Shown here: in pieces, positions 53,154 to 64,000 of the stretch
Numbering within the stretch: the first letter of the stretch is position 1
Layout of the letters: every line of letters starts with the position of its first letter
Origin: Thelephora terrestris
Taxonomy: Eukaryota > Basidiomycota > Agaricomycetes > Thelephorales > Thelephoraceae
Assembly: GCA_015956445.1 (NCBI GenBank)
Contig: WIUZ02000008.1
Location: forward strand, 620,001 to 684,000
DNA length: 64,000 bases
Direction: 5' to 3'
The notes under the pieces: generated by a model
The model's input: the letters and a program-made list of their open reading frames with translations, nothing else
What the model was told of the DNA's origin: nothing
Database searches by the model: none
Position numbers and translations under genes: made by a program

Positions 53154-53319
53154 CAGTCTGTCTCATGATGTGTTGGGGTGCAAGGAGTGTTGGCAGGATC
53201 CATCGACGCGAACGTATTCGTATTGCCCCGAGAGCGTGTATAACGCTCATCATTTCGCTCATAGATGTCCGTATTGGCAGGACTGCACTTGCGATGTAGA
53301 CCCATTTGTCCTTGTTTAA
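52963..53319 (+). CDS. gene A3 frame-2 part, right copy
   Basis: Same +1-frame Cys/His module as 12195-12551, ending DVDPFVLV. Confidence 0.62.
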   Translation: MVERSQKKKTRKSPMTPSGQRCRPSDKSRQVRMKLKVEVAGLQDRYGFALVSGALSSVQREMHDSLSHDVLGCKECWQDPSTRTYSYCPESVYNAHHFAHRCPYWQDCTCDVDPFVLV

Positions 53320-53941
53320 CTTTATCTTTCTTCTTAGTTCCTTTTGTATTTTATATCTACGAATAAGACCAATGTCTTGAACTATCTGTGTGATCTTGGC
53401 TACTATGTCACGCGTTCGTGACACCCCTGCCAACATCGCCCACGACAACAGAGTTGCCATGGATTTCTTGACCGCTCACAACGCTCCCCCCGAGTTCTGG
53501 GAACAAGCGGGGTACGAAGATCCCAACAGAACTGTGATGCGGGCTCCAGGTGTTCCTCCTTTGTTGGATGCCATGGAAAGGGAGAGGGAGGATCGTATCA
53601 GAAACCTTTCCAGGAATCTCTCCTCAGGTACTTCGGCCATAGGTGCCATGGAGCTTACTGCACCGATGCAGCTCCCCAGTCCCCCGTCGTCCCTCCGCCA
53701 CCAACACAATCGGGGAGTCCCTCTTCCTCAGTCCCCTCCCTGGAGTCCTGCTCCAGTTCGTCAGATGGTGGAGAGGACCCAGAGGAAGAAGGATCGGAAG
53801 AATCCGATGACGCGTTCTGGACAGCGCTGTCGACCCTTGGACAAAGCTCGCCAGGTCCGGATGAAGTTGAAGGTGGAGGTCGCGGGTCTCCAAGACCGTT
53901 ATGGGTTCGCATTAGTGAGCTCGGCGTTGACGGACGTGAAA

Positions 53942-56361
53942 TGTCAGGCCGACGCGACCTCTACAGTTCAATAGCACTCTTGCTATTCAAACCTATCACT
54001 TTCAGGGGTTAAACACACAGTTATAACCCTGTAGCAAACCCAGGGATATCGGAAGTCTCTTCACAGACTAGATTGAAAGAGAGGAGAAAGAAGGAGACTA
54101 GGGTCTTCAGGCACTCTTGCTCTAAGCACACAGCAGTAGAGGTCACGGAGAGTCTGATGATAACAAATCTAAGGAGTACAGGCTAAACTACTCTGAGTAT
54201 ATATACTACTTAGATTTGTGACGTGACAGTGACATGTAACTACCCTAAAGATACAAACACAGACAAACATGGTCCGTGCGCAGCACTGCATGGTCTGTGC
54301 GTTACGTGGTGACTAATGCTACAAATTATCAGCTGATAAACAAAAGTGTGGCGGCCAATAGCAATTTGAGAGCATTACAAAGCAGTTACAAAGCATGACG
54401 TAGCCTGGGAATGTTCGGAAGGAATGTGGGTATGACTGACTAACAGCCAATGGCAAAAGGGGAGCATATGACTAAGAAATAGGGGCATATGATGTCATGT
54501 GGGTCATGCGCAGTAAACAATAGAAATGATGACTCAACTCCTGAGTCGTGGAAGGGGCGTGGCATTTGGTATATAACCAAAGGGGGTTGGATGACTGGTC
54601 TTCCAACAAACCCACCTTTGTTACACACAGCCAACATGCCTCGTGCTCAAACTCGTGTTCCCACTCGCCGCTCTTCTTCCTACTCTCCTGTTCAGGAGAA
54701 CAACTTCAACATTGACCGCTTCTCTCATGCCCGCCGTGATGCTTCTCGCCCTTATCCCACTTTGGGAAACGTCATGGACCGGACCGCCACCGCCGACCCT
54801 AATGAGGGTTTCACCGACTTAGGTTCGGGATGCCGGTTGACATATTTAGCGTGTCTGCTGACGTTCTGCTTTAGGATTTAGGGATTTCATTTAGGCTTCT
54901 CGCAGGGTGTCTCGGCGCAAGTTGGCGCGTATCGAGACGAACCCTTATGCGACCGAACTCCTTAACAGGGGTGTCGAGTTCGTCACTGAGACCAACGAGA
55001 CCTTCAACTCTGTGTTGGAGGCCAGCGTTATCCATACGGGTAACGTTGGGTCCATGTTGATGGATGAGATTGCTCATGTCAATGAGCGAGTTGATGGTCA
55101 TCGAGAAGAGATCGAGAAGTTGGAGAAGGAGTTCCTTGGATGTCATGAAGGCATCTTGAAGATCGAAGATGAGCAAGAGCAGCATGGTATGGCGATCGAT
55201 AGGTTGAAGGTAAGAAAGTTTGGGTCAGGAGTAATTGACCTTTCTAACTCAAACTTTCTTTTAGGGAGAGGTGATCACTTTGAAGGACCTGGTCCGGAGT
55301 CTCGTTGCGAAGACCGGGGAATTGGAAGACGATAAGGTACTGGGACTGGGATCGAAGATAGTTGTCATCTTCTAACCCTGTTCCTTTTAGGTCCGCCTTA
55401 CTCGTCGTGTTTCCGAGTTGACTGGAGAAGTCCGGGATCTCCAGAGGAAGTGTAACGAGCCGGAGGTCCGAGTCGAAGAAGAGGAGCCGGAAGTTCTGTA
55501 TCGGGCCGGGTCGCCGATCATCCCTAACCGGGCTGAGTCGCCGCCCGCTCGTTTGTTGGTCCGTCACGAAAACAGGTTGGTTCCCATCGACGATGAGGTC
55601 ATTGAGATCGGGAGCGACGAATTCTATCAGAACGTAGGAGTCGTCCGTAGGGACACTCCTCGTCCTGAGTTCGTTTCTACTCCTTGGGGTAGTCGCCGTC
55701 AATGGCCTGCTCTGGAGTATGATCCGTACGCCGAGTTCGTTCCCAATAGTGAACCAAACTCTGATACGGAGCTTCCAGATTATGATGACTTGTCGGACGT
55801 GGACCCGAACGAGATCCGGGAGCAGAACTGGCTGAACGAGGAGTTGGTGAGATCGGCATTGGAAGTAGTACAAAGGATCCGAAGAGATATTGATTAGATA
55901 ACTCTTTTGTACTGTTGACTTCCAATGAATCTTCTTTCTATTTTGTCTATTGCGTATGATCCATGAGTCGTAAAGCATAATGGTTTTCATAAGTCCAATC
56001 CAAGGGTCAGATTAATAAGCCGGTTGACTTCTGCGAGAGGTCAGCGCGCGTCGCTTATTAATACATCCCTTGTTGTCGGTAGCCTGAATATCTACTAGTC
56101 GTCCAGGGGCAACGGAGGGCCAGGTAGGGGGGAACTTCATATGAAGGTCCGCCGGTACATGTTCACGTATTATACCTCGGGTCTTCTGGGGTATCTTGAC
56201 TAGTAGCACGTTCCACGTATTGGACTTTGAGTCGTTAAGCATAGGGCATACTGCATAATAAACAGTTTACCGCCGTGTTTAGGGCAGGGCACCAACTGAC
56301 TTAGTGGTGATGAGGCGTTAAATAAAGGAAATGAAAGGGGGTAAACGGCGAAATCATCACA
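53942..56361. mobile_element. E4, right copy
   Basis: TGTCAGGCC ... ATCACA between TGAAA copies at 53937-53941 and 56362-56366; same as 13174-15593. Confidence 0.82.
54636..55897 (+). CDS. gene D, right copy
   Basis: Same four-exon coiled-coil gene as 13868-15129; intron 2 at 55210-55264 and intron 3 at 55337-55390. Confidence 0.68.
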
Positions 56362-56657
56362 TGAAACGCGAGATGCAGGATAGCCTATTTCATGATGTAT
56401 TCGGGTGTAGGGAGTGTTGGCAGGATCCTCAGACGAGGATTTATTCATACTGCCCTCAGAGTGTTTACAACCCTCACCATTTCGCTCACCAATGTCCTTG
56501 TGATCAGGATTGTGCCTGTGATGTGGATCCTTTCGTACTTGTGTAGTATCTCTAGGATTCGTTTCCGTTTTTATCCTTTTTGTATTATTACTACGAATGA
56601 GACCAATGTCTTTGACTATTTGTGTGATCTTGAGTACTATGTCACGTGTTCGTGACA

Positions 56658-56755
56658 CCATGTTTGGAGAGTTGCCCGCAGGGAGAGGAGGTTGGCCGAA
56701 CCGGGATGGAACCCTTGAGCATTGGGTGCCCATAGAGGATACAATCGACTACTAG
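56658..56755 (+). pseudogene. gene C3, last part, right copy
   Basis: MFGELPAGRGG... to stop, as at 15890-15987. Confidence 0.6.
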
Positions 56756-56778
56756 CTTTGGACTTCTGTGGTACTAGT

Positions 56779-57279
56779 CACTGGGGGCAGGGGCACCTGG
56801 AATCAGTGATTACATCTTGATTACATGGTGAGTTCATGTGCACTTTCCAATGATTGTAATCACCGATTCCAGGTTGATTACATTTCAAATGTTACCTTGA
56901 CATGTAATTCAACTGTGCCCACCAACTCCATCTGAAATTTCCTCAAAATGTTTCCAAGCAATGTTTCCTGAATGTGCCCAGTGGGTACATTGTGAAAACA
57001 TCTCATGTTTTTGAGCGCATTTAAATTACATCTCAGACGATTGAAGAACATGCTGATTACATTGCAGTATCATTTTTGCCGACAGGTCAAAAGCATCCCA
57101 GAAACATTTGTTGAGAACATTTCAATTGGAATTGGTGGGCATTGGTTAGATTACATGTCAAGGTAACATTTGAAATGTAATCAACCTGGAATTGGCGATT
57201 ACAATTATTGGAAAGTGCACATGAACTCACCATGTAATCAAGATGTAATCACTGATTCCAGGTGCCCCTGCCCCCAGTC
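56779..57279. repeat. P4, right copy
   Basis: Same 501-base palindrome with the altered terminal base and AGT flanks. Confidence 0.85.
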
Positions 57280-57282
57280 AGT

Positions 57283-57442
57283 GTAACGTTCCATTTATGC
57301 CTTGAACACACTGTGCATTTCGTTGTTTGGATGATGGGGGAGTGAAGGATAAGGAGTGTGAGACCTTTGAACAATAAGAAAGGTAAGAAAGTTTGAAGAA
57401 AGAGCGTGTTATAAAAAGTTGAAAAATACCATGTTCCTGACA
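57283..57442. mobile_element. E7 outer end, right copy
   Basis: Same 160 bases ending CCTGACA, followed by GTCAA. Confidence 0.7.
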
Positions 57443-57447
57443 GTCAA

Positions 57448-57623
57448 CAGGTGATGGCAAGAAGTTGTACCACAACCACAGGATCTTATCTCATGGTCTG
57501 GTCAAGCTTGCTGGCACTGCTCAAGGATTACCTCTGTTCTCACACAATGAACCTCTGGTTCTTAGACTTGCTTGTTCCAGAGTTTCAGCTGCTTGCATAT
57601 TTGAAACAATATGGTCTGGAAGG
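57448..57623 (+). pseudogene. exon-like fragment next to E7, right copy
   Basis: Same open frame as 16680-16855, with donor GGTGAGTAT. Confidence 0.35.
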
Positions 57624-57627
57624 TGAG

Positions 57628-60600
57628 TATATTGCCTGCCATGGAAGGTAATCCCCTGAGAGGGTGGAGCTGGAGTGCGTCGGTTTTCAGGACTGCCCAG
57701 ATCACAGGCTTCTCTTTCATTTTGCCGCAATCGTGATTGATGACACTGAGGTGTGGTAGGTTCCCTTACAAATGAGTTCAAATGATTAGTTTCTCCCCAA
57801 AGTTGGAGAAAGTAAAGTCACTCACATAAGAAATAGTTCTCCTATCAACTTCACAAGTAAATGGGCCCAACAGGGATTACAGCGAGATGTACATCCTCCA
57901 GGCAGAGATCAGAGGTGGTATTAGAGTGACCAAACAGCCAGTAGTTATGTGTAGGTGCTGAGCAGGCAGAAAGGCAACAGATATTGAGTAGATGGTGAGA
58001 GATAGCAGCTGATTAGAACTTTCAGAGCTTAATATTGTCAAATTTTCTTCAAGTTCTTGTCTAGAGAGAGCCCTTTTGGATAGCTGGTGGTTGTAATTTT
58101 TTCAGATTTTTTCGATTTTTTCCTGGATTTTTGTGTCCAGATTTCTCCAGATTTTTGTATGTTGGCAGATATGTTGAGGTCAACAGGTGTTGCAGTCAGT
58201 GTATGCTTAGCCGACTCACAGAAATTAGCTAAGCAAGGTCTATTACCAAAAAAGGAACTACGGTCGCTGACATAAGCTAGGCTTTTTGGACACCCTAAGC
58301 AACCTAGAGCCTCACAAGCTCGGCTAACCAGGAGTTCTGTGGCCTGGCAACAGGTTTAACAGGCCACACTCATTTCAGCAATAGCCAATGCCATGCCGGA
58401 GGTGCCGAATAAGCAATGTGAGGAACCAACATCACATAACCAACATCACATGGCTCAACTATCCCATCAGTAGATAGAGACCAGATCACTGGGTAACACA
58501 CACACAAGTTGCAGGAATCTGACATAGATACAATCAGTCATATGATGGGCAGTATTCCTTAAGCCACTGTTACATGTCACACTATACAGCTGTGACTAAT
58601 GTGGTAATGTATGTATGCAAGGACACTCAGTCAGTTACAATCAATCAAACACTTCTCTTCCTTTGACTGCTTGCAACAATACCTGAAGCTCTCCCCTTTA
58701 GTAATGTTTAGAGTGCCCTCATAGTAGGCGAGAATATACCACTATGTGTAACAGGGCTAGATGTGCACCCAGAGGAATGGAAAGAATCCACCTGTGGGTC
58801 ATTCTGCGTAATCCAGGCAAACAGTCCTACAAAAGGAACCTAAAGCCTACCATTTAATCACACTCTTGGACACACTAGGAAAGTTATCCTTGCTGATTAT
58901 TATAGATGATTTTGGCCATTTTGTGAAACCAGGAACATCTTCCATCCTGAAGCACCTCTGAACTGCAAGGTATATACATGAAGCATAGTGCGGGAAAACA
59001 ACATAGGAGTTGCCTAAAAAGAGGATAGTGCAGATATGAAAGATGACATAGTATGATGGGCATTACCAAATAAGGAACAATTCATTATGGAAAGTCACAG
59101 GAAAAATACTTTTCCAATACAAGGGCTACTAATGCACACTACAAGGCCGGTGAATCTCTCAATCTCAATGCCTACACCTACATTCCTCCTCAATAACCTA
59201 TTACAACAGTGATACCATAGGCCTTGACAACCTAACTATTGCTCATGGTGCCATGCCCCCAGGATTCCAGACCAAGTTACCAGATACTAGACAGGATCTA
59301 CAATGCCCTTGGAGACTTCCAGGCCAGGGAAAAAAGATGGGAGTGATGGATGTGAAAAAATGGTGTTAACACAGGGGAGCAAAGTTGAACTTGTGTGGAT
59401 GCATGGACACAAGGACATCAAAAACCTAACACTCATCCAATGGACTGACACCCCCAAATATGTCTCAAATAACTAGTCTGAGGTCACCTACTGTTATCCA
59501 GGCTCTCCCCCACGCTCTACTGTTGTCTGTTTGACCCACTCCCACACAGACAAACAATGGATAAAATTATATGGGGATATAAGGAAAAAAAGAAGGGACG
59601 TGCTGGAAGGGCTCACCACCAACCACTTTGGGCCCGCGGCAAAAGCCCCCCATCAACAGCACCAATTGTTACCTCCCCTGCCATATCTTACACCACCTAC
59701 ACAACCTACCCAACCACAAAGTGTGTAATGTGTACCACAGCCCCTGCACAATAAAACTAGTGGCAAAAAGGAACAAACATGCTTCCATTACTCAAAGAGA
59801 CTATGACCTCCTTGTAATCTGCTTGACCACGCAGATGGCCTGGGAGGGCTGAGATGCTTTCAGCTGTTGGAGTTAAGGTGATGCTTGCTAGGAATGTCTG
59901 GGCAGGGACATCAGATCACATGCTCGTAAGCCTGATTCCATGATGTTGGAGTCATGAAAGGCCTCCAAGAGCAACAGTGAAAGTGACTATTTGTATCATG
60001 GATCTACCTCCCAATTTCAACAGGGGTGAAACCTAACCTAACATCAACCGAGCCTAACTGTAACCTGAACCAATACTCGAACAAAATTATAGAACCGAAA
60101 ACCTAAACCGGAACCGAAATCCCAACCTAAACCAAAAACCCAACCAAAACCAACCAAAACCAAAAACCCAACCTAAACTGAATTAAAGCACCGAAAACCT
60201 AAACCTAACTTAACCTATCTGAACCTAAAACCTAAACCTAACTTAACCTAGCTGAACCTGAAACCTCAACGATAAATTGTAATACTGTTTATGGGGGAGG
60301 TTTGGGAGCCAGTGTAGTACGTATACCGCAATGGCAGGGCACTAGCAAAGGTTGCCAGTGTGGTACGTGTACCGCAATGGCAGGGCACTGGCAAAGGTTG
60401 CCAGTGTGGTACGTGTACCGCAATGGCAGGGGGGGTTCAGACGTTTTTTTGAATGGTTCGATAACCAGTTCCTATAGATAGGTCACGTGACCTGTTAGAT
60501 TGATGCAAGAAGGGTTATTACGTAACTGTGGGTCCGATCATTTGATTGGCGCCCGTAGGTCCACATCAGTGGGCGCGGTGGGTCCAGTGGGTCCGTGGGC

Positions 60601-61273
60601 GTTTGTGGGTCCTTAGGGGTCCGTGGGCGTCTGTGGGTCCGTGGGTCCTTGTGGGTCCTCGAGCACCTGTGACTTGGGGAATTTTCGACTTTGACTCCTG
60701 TGACGTCATGCTGACTAATCGATCACCTGCCCTCGGGCAGGGGGCCCTTAACCGGGTACCGGCTAAGCGATCGGTTATAACTTGACCGAGCGGGCCGACG
60801 GGTTGATTCTTTCCCGACGATCGGGGCGCTCGTTCCTAACGGGGATTCATCGGATCAACTTAGGTCTGATCCACCCGCGGCCTAGAACTGATGGCCTAAG
60901 GTAGTGACAGTGACGTAGTCGATGACGCCTTGCGGCGTTAAAGCTTAATATGACGTCGCGATCAACGCGCGTCCGTTAGGATCACGGCTATGGTTGAGCC
61001 GGTCCGGCGTTCGGTTTATTCCGGCGAGTAGCCAATTTTGCGTGGGAACTGATGAGACTGTACAGTCGAAAGGGATTATATAGCGCTCGATCGATCGCCG
61101 ATCGAGTTCTATATCACTCTTCCCTCAACCACCACCATCTCCAGGTCGCCCCACCCCCTCAATAAAACTCAAAAGTTTTATTTTTTAATCGGTATGCCCT
61201 TTTTGTCCACCCGCGACCTGACGGCCGCGGGTGGATTAGACCTAACCTAACCTAACCCTAACCTAACCTAACC
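57628..61273. other. no recognisable gene; repeats as in 16860-20505
   Basis: Contains the AACCTAA tract (60023-60273), the 46-base tandem repeat (60308-60432), gtgggtcc words, the three small hairpins (61085-61234) and the TAACC tract before 61278. Confidence 0.5.
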
Positions 61274-61544
61274 TAACCTAAAGTTACCCACAAAGACCAA
61301 GAAGCACAAAGGAAAGCAGGATGAAGACTTCAACCAGCTAGTGGACGACCTGAGTAACCTCAAGATTGATGACCCCAAGTACTGGGTCAAATATGTACAC
61401 TTTGCTCAGCAGTACCCACATCTCCAGAATTACGTAGAACCTCCTCCTAACCGAAACTCAGCAAGACCAAATCAACCTAGAAGACCATTCCAGAGGGATC
61501 TACCACCTCATCAGAACTTTGGCAACCAACAATTCCCCAACCCC
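61274..61544 (+). pseudogene. coding-like fragment interrupted by E6, right copy
   Basis: Same as 20506-20776. In this copy an extra T in the T run near 61570 lets the open frame run on through E6 DNA; that fusion is accidental. Confidence 0.4.
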
Positions 61545-63529
61545 TGTCAGGAACATGGTATTTTTAAACTTTTTATAACACGCTCTTTCTTCGAACTCTT
61601 CTTACCACTTCTTATGTTTGAATGCTTTACACTCCTTATCCTTCACACCATTCATTCAAAACACACAAAACGCGCATACATTCACGGCAATACGGAACAA
61701 CATGGCTATACTAATGCTTATACAACGTCCTCAAAAGTCGACTCTATCTACGGCAGGCCTCATGGTCATCACCCTTCCATCCCGGAGATCGAAGTGCTGG
61801 CCCCTCCTTGCGAGGACCTCCCCAAACATGGCGTCACCATCTTCGGCACTCAGCTGAACGACCAGTTCAAGCCGATAGGAAGAGATGCCTTCGAGCGGAC
61901 CGATCAGCCTCCCAGATGTCACCGAACTGCGGAACACCTGGTCCCACATCTCCATCACCGGGTGACTGCTCAACAGCACTATCGACGTAGTCGGCAAGCG
62001 ACCCTCCGTCTCCCTCGTCGGACCCCTGGGCGGAATCCTGTCTTGCGAGTCGAAGCTGGTGGCGAAGCTGGATCTCCGACTCGACCTGTCGGTAGGGGCG
62101 GTTGATCCGATAGCGGAACTCTCGTCCCCTATCTCGACCAGACTGGTCACCATCTGACTCAACTGGACGCGGGTATGGGTAAGCCGATGGAGCCATGCGA
62201 TGAGCAGGACGGCGTCGAGAGCGTTTGCAACGTTGCCCCTTAGTCACCGGACGTACCTTGGCGACCCTCGGAGCATCTTCAGCTCGGTCAACCTCCATGA
62301 CCTCATCCTCAATCTTCACCAACTGATGGATCGGCTGCAAGACGCAGCGCCCACAGTTCTCCTTGTCGGAAGCGGCCAAGGTGGAAGCCGGACCTGGAGT
62401 CAGAACGGGAACCGCGTTCTCGATCGGAGGCGTCGCATAGGACGACGGAGTAGGAGATGGAAGTACCACCTCGTCGGCGTACTCCAACTCGAACGGAACA
62501 TCGGCGGTCCCCTGACCAACCAATTTGGGACCCTTCTGGCAGTTGCAGGTTTTGTCCTGCAAGGACTCGACCTGCGCTGTCAACACAGCCACCACGTTCT
62601 CGAGTTCTTCGGTCTAGGAAATGTCAGCTTCTATCATTTCAAGCAATGATGAAAGAGGCATTACCTTTTCATCCCTCCTGGCCAACGCCCCCTTGATGTT
62701 GTTGTCACGAACCTTCAACCCTGCGATCAACTCCTGATGATTGGCGACCATTGCCTCCAACGCCTCGTTCGTCCCTTGTTGGAAGGCTGCCAAAGTCTCC
62801 TTCATCTGAAGACCCTCCGCTGACAGACGAAGGACGTCTGCCTTCGCCTCTTTCACTTCGCGCTCCAATCGTTCAACCTAGGCAGTCTGATTAGTCGAGA
62901 GTCATACTCGAATATTCAGACAGAAAACCTACCCGGTTTTCTCCTTCCCGAACGAGCGACCACAAAAGACTAGTGGAAGCGGTAGCATGGCGGACAGCCC
63001 GAGGAACGGTCGCTCCGTGCTCCAACAGATCCTGATCGTAGATCCCCCTCTGCAGGGTGTACCAGAGTTCCTTCTTGATCGGATGCTCCAGCTCCCCGAA
63101 CCTACCCCTCATCTGGAAGGCCACCTTCTCGGCGATGATCGTACGGACCCAAAGCTCATCATCCCAGGTTAACCCCTTCAAATGAGGCATCGTCTCCCTG
63201 AGACGTTCGGCGTCCACTTCCGTGACAACCTCCAAGATCTAGAAGCCGTTAGTCTGACATCAAACGCCAAAAGAACGGACCTCTACCTAGAGGAAGGCGT
63301 TAGTGCGAACACACGAAGCTCTAGGTCTCCCCCATACCTGGTCATCCGTGGTATAGGGAGTCCCAGCCGCACAGGCGTAGGTCTTGCGAGCGGCGGCACG
63401 ACGGTCGATACGAGAAATGGTGGAGAGACCATTGGCGACTTTGTAGGTATGGTTGTTGGGGAAGGACATGTTTTGGTAAGATGATGGGGAAGTTGCTGGT
63501 GTTGCTGATCAAGGATGGCTCCAAGAAGA
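61545..63529. mobile_element. E6, right copy
   Basis: Starts TGTCAGGAACATGG after ACCCC; far end again not located. Confidence 0.6.
61731..63469 (-). CDS. gene C1, right copy (both frames)
   Basis: Exons 63469-63338, 63238-62933, 62877-62665 and 62613-61867 in the first frame; second-frame end at 61731. Sequence as in the left copy. Confidence 0.66.
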
Positions 63530-64000
63530 CGTCCTTCTTATAGCCTAGATCGGTGATCCTTCACGTGACCTACCTCGACGAACCTCATTGGTCCGGGTCA
63601 CATCAACTTCCGCCCCTGTACCATCATCGTTGGCTTACTACATCAAGCTGACACCTCGGCCCGCGGGACGGCCTTGGAAGAACTTCGTTCCGGAACGCCT
63701 AGAACGCGCGCGCATTAAAAATAGGTCTCAAGACCCTGATGACCCCTTTATGACATCATGAACCCCTTTTCACGACCCCTCATGACTTTACGATTACGAG
63801 CAACCCTGAACCCTGGAACACACACGTGGGCACGGGGTATCAACATTTGGACACTGTGCTTCTAATCGGATAGTAACCCTATCTGATCTAGTTGTGCTTT
63901 GGAAGCAGAGTAGGCCCAAGCCGAGAACGGCGGCCGAAGAATATAATCCCTGGTGCCACTTAGGAAGAACGATATTCCCAGGTGCTATGCCTAATCAAGA
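63530..64000. other. intergenic to window end
   Basis: Same as 22761-23231; no gene seen. The duplication is still continuing at the last base. Confidence 0.5.

Larger units (their letters stand above)
51056..53423. mobile_element. E3, right copy (2,368 bases)
   Basis: Bounded by CCCCT at 51051-51055 and 53424-53428. One more G in the GGGATTTC repeat region than the left copy. Confidence 0.87.
50936..56546 (+). pseudogene. gene A2, split, right copy
   Basis: Pieces 50936-51055, 53429-53941 and 56367-56546. One C/T difference from the left copy lies in the HDVFG codons (near 56395). Confidence 0.72.
49773..56657. mobile_element. E2, right copy (hosts E3 and E4)
   Basis: TGTCAGGG ... GTGACA between CCATG copies at 49768-49772 and 56658-56662. 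Same nested content as 9006-15889. Confidence 0.82.
45665..64000. repeat. 18.3-kb direct duplication of 4904-23233
   Basis: The two blocks match with offsets of 40764 to 40769. Differences found: a few single-base changes and indels near 7909, 11354, 12180, 15633 and 20806 (left coordinates) and small indels in P2. It starts inside the left arm of P2 and continues beyond the window end. All nested elements and palindromes are copied. The near identity means very recent origin or an assembly duplication. Confidence 0.92.

Overview
The window is eukaryotic, transposon-dense and almost certainly fungal; an agaricomycete basidiomycete is the best guess. Signs are compact GT-AG introns of about 46-57 bases (one of 99), a Ty3/gypsy element with the fungal-type retropepsin motif ILDGGAQVVVMR, the C-terminal end of a Plavaka/KDZ-type transposase, and part of an ADIP (afadin/alpha-actinin-binding) gene. 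No rRNA, tRNA or CRISPR array was seen. The species cannot be named from the sequence alone.

Layout. 1-1935 is a partial mobile element (E1) with two divergent genes, B1 (-) and A1 (+). 1936-4903 is a near-perfect palindrome (P1). 4904-7283 is just over half of a second palindrome (P2). 7284-7324 is a scrap of gypsy LTR. 7325-16674 is a nested stack: gene C fragments, element E5, palindrome P3, and element E2 carrying E3 and E4 inside its own gene A2, then palindrome P4. 16675-20776 holds two exon-like fragments and low-complexity DNA. 20777-about 22760 is element E6 with the spliced gene C1 (-). 24089-25171 is the Plavaka-type fragment. 25372-28326 is mainly an ADIP-like gene broken by palindromes P5 and P6 and by the gypsy element. 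28327-48090 is the minus-strand gypsy element, itself broken by the minisatellite palindrome P8, by P7, and by a complete P2 in its 5' LTR. From about 45665 to the window end, the block 4904-23233 is repeated almost base for base; only five differences were found.

The most unusual content is a set of small elements (E1-E7) that begin TGTCAGG, end in ACA and are flanked by 5-base target duplications: CCATG for E2, CCCCT for E3, TGAAA for E4. They have no LTRs and no recognisable transposase. Instead they carry unfamiliar genes: A plus B as a divergent pair, D, or C. D and C are spliced coiled-coil proteins of similar design. A and C each contain a conserved switch into the +1 frame, supported by where substitutions fall among diverged copies. 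Elements insert into one another's genes, and the A/B and D elements share the motif ACATGGTCYGTGCG.

A second layer is made of hairpin-like palindromes. P3-P7 have CACTGGGG termini, and four of them show 3-base target duplications. P2 and P8 are larger and share a core plus telomere-like TTAGG arrays. P6, P7 and P8 each interrupt a reading frame that lines up again when the palindrome and one duplication copy are left out.

Limits: everything was read by eye. Homology names rest on remembered motifs, and introns were inferred from GT-AG, branch-site and phase agreement. The 18.3-kb duplication and the spacerless palindrome P1 could be assembly artefacts.
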